A stretch of 8,296 nt of DNA from positions 1-8,296 of the forward strand of contig JBDRDI010000043.1 of assembly GCA_043820875.1 (NCBI GenBank). The letters are read 5' to 3'. Each line of letters starts with the position of its first letter. Within the stretch, counting starts at the first letter, position 1. Source of the stretch: JBDRDI01 sp043820875 (GTDB lineage: Bacteria; Patescibacteriota; Patescibacteriia; Patescibacteriales; UBA12075). Of the stretch, positions 5,329-8,296 are shown in pieces. The position numbers and the translations under genes were made by a program. The notes beneath the pieces were generated by a model that saw nothing but the letters and a program-made list of their open reading frames with translations, made no database searches and had not been told where the DNA came from.

Positions 5329-5766
5329 CTAAAAATCATTCATGCGCAAAGCGCCAGTGGTTCCCGGCGATGTTTGGGAAAAAAGATAATTGCCAAGGTA
5401 AGTGACGATTCCATAAGCGGACAATACAATAATCAAACCAATCACTGCGGCTTCCATTAAATTTTTTGCGGCTTGCACTTCTTGCTCATTTCCTTGCGAA
5501 AACATCCATCGCGCTCCGCCAAAAATCATCAATAATAAAAATATAACGCCGAGCATGGAGAGTCCTGTGCCAACAAAACGACCGATTGCTCCGGGTATAT
5601 TGACGATGGTACCGCTTCCTTCTTCAACCGAACCATACCCCTGTTGCGCGGTTTTATCAAGACCCTTTAATGAATCATCAATGTCTTGCGCGATAACAGA
5701 GCCGGCGCAAAAAACCGCGCCGAGTGTAAAAATAAAAATTATCAACAATATTTTCTTAAAATTCAT
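5329..5766 (-). CDS. T4SS pilin-like (VirB2/TrbC-type) protein, paralog 3 of 8
   Basis: This 145-residue protein has a signal peptide (1-26, cleavage near SVIA-Q). GLDKTAQQGYGSVEEGSG (35-52) closely resembles GLDKTARTMYSGSADG in paralog 2. INIPG-type residues lead into a helix (about 61-84), then GGARWMFSQGNEQ (83-95), VQAAKN and a second helix (about 105-125). The tail SQTSPGTTGALRMNDF recalls the Gly/Thr-rich tail of paralog 8. WMFSQ replaces WMTA, and an Arg precedes the Trp, so the loop is chemically different. It shares a branch with paralog 2. The upstream gap is 10 bases and no Shine-Dalgarno sequence is seen. Confidence 0.9.
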   Translation of the reverse strand: MNFKKILLIIFIFTLGAVFCAGSVIAQDIDDSLKGLDKTAQQGYGSVEEGSGTIVNIPGAIGRFVGTGLSMLGVIFLLLMIFGGARWMFSQGNEQEVQAAKNLMEAAVIGLIIVLSAYGIVTYLGNYLFSQTSPGTTGALRMNDF

Positions 5767-5776
5767 GTCTATTATA

Positions 5777-6187
5777 TTATGGCTTTAAAACTTGACCAAT
5801 ATAACTCGTCAAGGCATACGCCAAAATAACAATAATGATACCTATCGCGGCGGCTTCAATCACGCTTTTTGCCTTGGCAACCGTTTGCTCGTTTCCGCCC
5901 GCAGTCATCCACATCACGCCGGCATAAATCATTAAAAGCAAAAAGGCGGTACCGACAAAAGCCAGAAGCCCGCCCACTGCGCGTCCAATAATTGTTGGGA
6001 GGCTGACAATCGCGCCTTGCAAATTTCCATCCGCGCTTCCGGAATACATTGTTCTGGCTGTTTTATCCAGCCCTTCAGAGGCCTTGTCTTGAGCTGTTTT
6101 TACGGCCGCGGAAACGGCAAACACGGGCAAAATTAAAATAAAAATTATTACAAATAAAGACAGTAAATGCTTAGCCGTTCTAAACAT
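5777..6187 (-). CDS. T4SS pilin-like (VirB2/TrbC-type) protein, paralog 2 of 8
   Basis: This 136-residue protein has a signal peptide (1-27, cleavage near VSA-A), EGLDKTARTMYSGSADG (38-54), a PTIIGR entry to the first mature helix (about 66-91), AGVMWMTAGGNEQ (89-101), VAKAKS and a second helix (about 110-130), and a short tail. It is most like paralog 3. It is the first gene after the 160-base hairpin-rich spacer that separates it from paralog 1, so its expression relative to paralog 1 should depend on that spacer. The leader is A/T-rich with no Shine-Dalgarno sequence. Confidence 0.9.
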   Translation of the reverse strand: MFRTAKHLLSLFVIIFILILPVFAVSAAVKTAQDKASEGLDKTARTMYSGSADGNLQGAIVSLPTIIGRAVGGLLAFVGTAFLLLMIYAGVMWMTAGGNEQTVAKAKSVIEAAAIGIIIVILAYALTSYIGQVLKP

Positions 6188-6211
6188 ACAAAAAAATTAT
6201 TAGCTATTAAA

Positions 6212-6257
6212 ATTGTTATGTTAGGTTGGGTATTAATACCCAACCTAACATAACAAT
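6212..6257. repeat. Perfect 46-bp palindrome
   Basis: Two 23-base arms are exact inverse complements with no spacer; the centre is GGGTATTAATACCC. In the operon transcript it forms a long hairpin about 25 bases before the start of paralog 2 and is followed by UUUU, so it could terminate, pause or protect the upstream message from 3' decay. Confidence 0.9.
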
Positions 6258-6299
6258 CCACTGCCATAAGCAAAAATTCTTTTTCGCCCATGGCAGTGG
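6258..6299 (-). promoter_or_regulatory. 42-nt nearly perfect RNA hairpin
   Basis: On the minus strand CCACTGCCAT (6299-6290) pairs with ATGGCAGTGG (6267-6258). The stem continues as GGGC with GCTT (two G-U pairs), then AAAAA with TTTTT around a GAA loop, with one bulged G: 19 pairs in all. The G-U pairs are mismatches on the plus strand, pointing to function in the minus-strand transcript. It directly abuts the 46-bp palindrome. Confidence 0.7.
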
Positions 6300-6325
6300 A
6301 TCCCTCGAATTCGGAAGGGACCCAC
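6296..6325 (-). promoter_or_regulatory. Third hairpin, overlapping the second
   Basis: On the minus strand GTGGGTCCCT (6325-6316) pairs with AGGGATCCAC (6305-6296), 10 pairs including one G-U, around a 10-nt loop containing GAATTC. Its last four bases are also the first four of the next hairpin, so the two stems compete at their bases. Confidence 0.6.
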
Positions 6326-6347
6326 GATTTTATCAATTTTATCAGTA

Positions 6348-6725
6348 TTACGGATTGATGAGATTACCCGATTGTCGGAAAACCCAGCTGACGATCATAA
6401 ACGCGGCCATAATAATTACCATACCGATAACACCGGCGATAATTAAATCTTTGGCTTTTGTTGATCTGTCCTCATTACCAGCGGCTGTCATCCAAAGAAA
6501 ACCTCCATATAATATAATCACAACAGCAACAATTCCCAAGAATGTCATGATAATTTTGATAATGTTTACTGCCACATCCCTAGGATCGGAGTTTTCACCT
6601 CCGAGTTCAAGATTTGAGGCATAATTAAGCCCAAATTCTTGAGCACTAACAGAAACAGAGAGCATTGGCATAACCAACATTGAAATTATGGAGAATGCTA
6701 AAACATGCTTTAAAACTTTTCTCAT
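6348..6725 (-). CDS. T4SS pilin-like (VirB2/TrbC-type) protein, paralog 1 of 8 (operon leader)
   Basis: This is the promoter-proximal and shortest member (125 residues). It has a signal peptide (1-28, cleavage near VSA-Q), a short polar region (29-50), a helix (about 53-75), GGFLWMTAAGNED (74-86), a hydrophilic turn RSTKAKD and a second helix (about 93-116), ending RQSGNLINP. The short mature form, about 97 residues, is close to the size of classical VirB2-type pilins. It lacks the LDKTA...GY element. Unlike its seven siblings it has a strong ribosome-binding site (AAGGGGGGTG, four bases before ATG) and a structured leader. It is followed by the hairpin cluster at 6212-6325. These features suggest it is made in larger amounts than the rest, perhaps as the major subunit; that is an inference. 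Confidence 0.9.
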   Translation of the reverse strand: MRKVLKHVLAFSIISMLVMPMLSVSVSAQEFGLNYASNLELGGENSDPRDVAVNIIKIIMTFLGIVAVVIILYGGFLWMTAAGNEDRSTKAKDLIIAGVIGMVIIMAAFMIVSWVFRQSGNLINP

Positions 6726-6729
6726 ATTT

Positions 6730-6739
6730 CACCCCCCTT
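6730..6739 (-). promoter_or_regulatory. Strong ribosome-binding site of pilin paralog 1
   Basis: AAGGGGGGTG on the minus strand ends four bases before the ATG at 6725. It is the only clear Shine-Dalgarno sequence in the eight-gene series. Confidence 0.75.
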
Positions 6740-6788
6740 CTCGTAATGTGAAATTATGTTCATATAATTCACGGATAAAATCATTTTT

Positions 6789-6823
6789 ATGGCACCCGAC
6801 TGATTGTCAGCACAAAGAGCCAT
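6789..6823 (-). promoter_or_regulatory. Hairpin in the 5' leader of the pilin operon
   Basis: In the predicted ~108-nt leader, ATGGC (6823-6819) pairs with GCCAT (6793-6789), and inside it CTGAC (6810-6806) pairs with GTCGG (6800-6796), with a U-G pair on this strand only. It may stabilise the message or regulate translation. No known riboswitch was recognised. Confidence 0.4.
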
Positions 6824-6840
6824 AAATTATTAACATTTAT

Positions 6841-6869
6841 ATTTTAACATATTCGTCGGCAAATCACAA
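6841..6869 (-). promoter_or_regulatory. Promoter of the pilin operon
   Basis: On the minus strand TTGTGA, a 17-base spacer and TAAAAT. The predicted start near 6834 leaves a leader of about 108 bases before paralog 1. It is the best match in the divergent spacer on this strand. Confidence 0.5.
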
Positions 6870-6905
6870 ATCACCTGGCAAACAATTCTCTATTTTAAAA
6901 ATTGT

Positions 6906-6914
6906 TGGTATAAT
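6906..6914 (+). promoter_or_regulatory. Extended -10 promoter of the membrane-protein gene
   Basis: TGGTATAAT supplies an extended -10 (TGn-TATAAT); the -35 position (TTCTCT) is poor. Transcription would begin near 6921, only about 7 bases before the ATG at 6929, implying a nearly leaderless mRNA. A 7-bp inverted repeat AACAATT/AATTGTT (6881-6887, 6900-6906) ends at the promoter. Confidence 0.5.
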
Positions 6915-6928
6915 GTAATATAGAATTT

Positions 6929-8296
6929 ATGTCTATATTAAAAAAACAAAATAAATTAATCTTCTGTCTTAGGCTGGCTTTTTATTTGATGATATTTTCT
7001 TTTTTGATTCATAATTCTTTTGAATATCTGGATCCTGATTTTGGCTGGCACTTGGCCGCCGGACAACAAGTCATCAATGAAAAAACCGTTCCAACAACAA
7101 ATCTTGAAAATTTTACGATTTACGGCGCGGAATGGGTTGATCATGAATGGCTCGCAGACGCTGGCGCTTATGCAATATATAACAAATTCGGATATGCAAT
7201 GCTGACAATCATTTTCGCGCTTATAATGATTTTGACTCTTATTCTCTTGAATATTTTTACTCAAAATTTCTTTGTGAAAAACAAAAATTCTTTGAGCAGT
7301 ATTATCTACATAATGGTCTGGCAATCTTTCGGCGTGCTGGCCATGTCACCGCATTTGGGAATAAGAATGCAAGAAATTACTATTTTGAATTTACTTCTTC
7401 TTTTTATAATTTTATATAGCGCTTATAAAACAGAAAAAATAAAAACATTGTTTTGGCTCTTGCCTTTGTTTTTTTTCTGGGCAAATTTGCACGCCGGATT
7501 TTTAATCGGGTTGGTTATTTTGTTTTCTTTTGTCGGACTTGAAATTATAAAAAAAATATTTGCCAAACTGAACATCCTCACCCCGCTGGATTATAAAGAT
7601 TTATTAATTTATATCACGGTCGCGTTTCTATCGGCCGGAGCGACTTTGTTCACTCCGTACGGAATAAAACTTTATTCTTTTTTGGCCGGCTATTCAAATA
7701 ATTTTTATCTTTCTTATATATCAGAATGGCTCTCTTTTTACAGATGTCCCATTATTTATACACAAATTTTTTATTTTGCCATCTTCACTGGTCTGGTAAT
7801 TATTTGGCTGTTTATCGGCCAACGCGCAAGAGAAAAAAATAAATTTAATCTATTTTTATTTATCTGGGCTATTATTTTTCTTTTTCTGGCTATGAAATCC
7901 AGAAGACATTTCCCGTTGTTTTTTGTTTCCTCTTTTCCATTTATTATTTTTTTCTTAAATCATGAAATCGGCCGGCCTTTGAATTTCAAATCTTCCAAAT
8001 TAAAAAAGTTTCTTATTGTTTATGTTTTTGCTTGTCTGCTTACTGTTTCTGTCTATTTTCTTTTGGACGCGAAATGGACTGATGATCCTTGGCTGGAAAA
8101 CAAAACTTGCCGAGAATATCCCTGCGAAGCAATAAATTTTTTAAAAAATGATCCAAAATATCTTTCAGAGAAGATGTTCAATTTTTACGGCTGGGGCGGA
8201 TATTTGACTTGGAACTGGCCGGAAAAAAAACTTTTTATTGACGGACGCATGCCACAATATGAATTCCGCGGACATTCTCTTTTGGAAGAATATTAT
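6929..8296 (+). CDS. Multi-pass membrane protein, GT-C glycosyltransferase-like (3' end outside window)
   Basis: The frame is open from ATG at 6929 to the window edge, 456 residues without a stop, so it is truncated by the window and not by mutation. After a first helix (about 11-28) comes DPDFGWHLAAG (35-45), with the D-x-D and W-H pair seen at the first external loop of GT-C-like membrane proteins, then WVDHEWLAD (69-77). Many hydrophobic helices follow. The last part has a YPCEAINFLKND stretch, a GGYLTWNWPEKKLFIDGRMPQY block typical of this family, and presumably an extracellular tail. Such proteins are thought to transfer sugars from lipid carriers to glycans or proteins, but the substrate is unknown and some members are annotated only as hypothetical. 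No ribosome-binding site precedes the ATG, fitting a leaderless start. The gene is AT-rich and divergent from the pilin operon. Confidence 0.85.
   Translation, partial: MSILKKQNKLIFCLRLAFYLMIFSFLIHNSFEYLDPDFGWHLAAGQQVINEKTVPTTNLENFTIYGAEWVDHEWLADAGAYAIYNKFGYAMLTIIFALIMILTLILLNIFTQNFFVKNKNSLSSIIYIMVWQSFGVLAMSPHLGIRMQEITILNLLLLFIILYSAYKTEKIKTLFWLLPLFFFWANLHAGFLIGLVILFSFVGLEIIKKIFAKLNILTPLDYKDLLIYITVAFLSAGATLFTPYGIKLYSFLAGYSNNFYLSYISEWLSFYRCPIIYTQIFYFAIFTGLVIIWLFIGQRAREKNKFNLFLFIWAIIFLFLAMKSRRHFPLFFVSSFPFIIFFLNHEIGRPLNFKSSKLKKFLIVYVFACLLTVSVYFLLDAKWTDDPWLENKTCREYPCEAINFLKNDPKYLSEKMFNFYGWGGYLTWNWPEKKLFIDGRMPQYEFRGHSLLEEYY

Noticed and set aside
6212..6325. Insertion sequence or MITE
   Set aside because: No transposase, no target-site duplication and no terminal inverted repeats enclosing a body were seen; the three stems are adjacent hairpins rather than the ends of one element.
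6148..6624. ORFs reading through the hairpin-rich spacer on both strands
   Set aside because: Their openness comes from the palindromic sequence and the antisense of pilin genes; there is no start signal and no domain.
6956..7324. 122-residue minus-strand ORF
   Set aside because: It is antisense to the first conserved motifs (DPDFGWHL, WVDHEW) of the membrane protein, which clearly fix the coding strand.

Overview
The window looks like a piece of a Candidatus Patescibacteria (CPR) chromosome. The grounds are AT-rich spacers, standard stop codons, and a tandem series of small pilin-like membrane proteins of the type common in CPR genomes (signal peptide, GG-x-WMTA-x-GNE-type motif, two further membrane helices). 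A Patescibacteria-style 3D-domain protein supports this. The assignment rests on family resemblance and is not proven.

Layout. Positions 1-650 hold no protein gene but are densely structured. A minus-strand promoter (382-410), a chain of hairpins and a strong minus-strand terminator (64-123) outline a possible ~310-nt non-coding RNA. Next come two abutting perfect DnaA boxes (524-541) flanked by two copies of a hyphenated palindrome (489-514, 565-590), which resembles a replication-origin fragment. A tRNA-Cys(GCA) lies on the minus strand at 652-724. A secreted 3D-domain wall protein (856-1449, minus) and a secreted SLT-type lytic transglycosylase (1649-2209, plus) diverge from two near-identical back-to-back promoters. 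A secreted seven-cysteine protein of unknown function (2433-3044, plus) follows as its own promoter-to-terminator unit.

From 6725 down to 3127 on the minus strand runs a probable operon of eight tandem paralogs of the CPR type IV secretion pilin / VirB2-like type. Only the first gene has a strong Shine-Dalgarno sequence; the other seven have A/T-only leaders. The first gene is separated from the remaining seven by 160 bases packed with three consecutive RNA hairpins, one a perfect 46-bp palindrome. Divergent from the operon, and running off the right edge, is a large multi-pass membrane protein resembling GT-C glycosyltransferase-like proteins (6929 to the end).

Taken together, the genes point to the cell envelope. 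Two peptidoglycan-acting secreted proteins sit beside a set of pilin-like subunits that could form a surface filament or secretion channel. The lytic transglycosylase next to VirB2-like pilins recalls the VirB1/VirB2 pairing of type IV secretion systems, but no ATPase or core-complex gene is in view. The most unusual items are the eightfold pilin set with its hairpin-rich H-G spacer, the putative structured RNA at the left edge, and the mirrored promoter pair.
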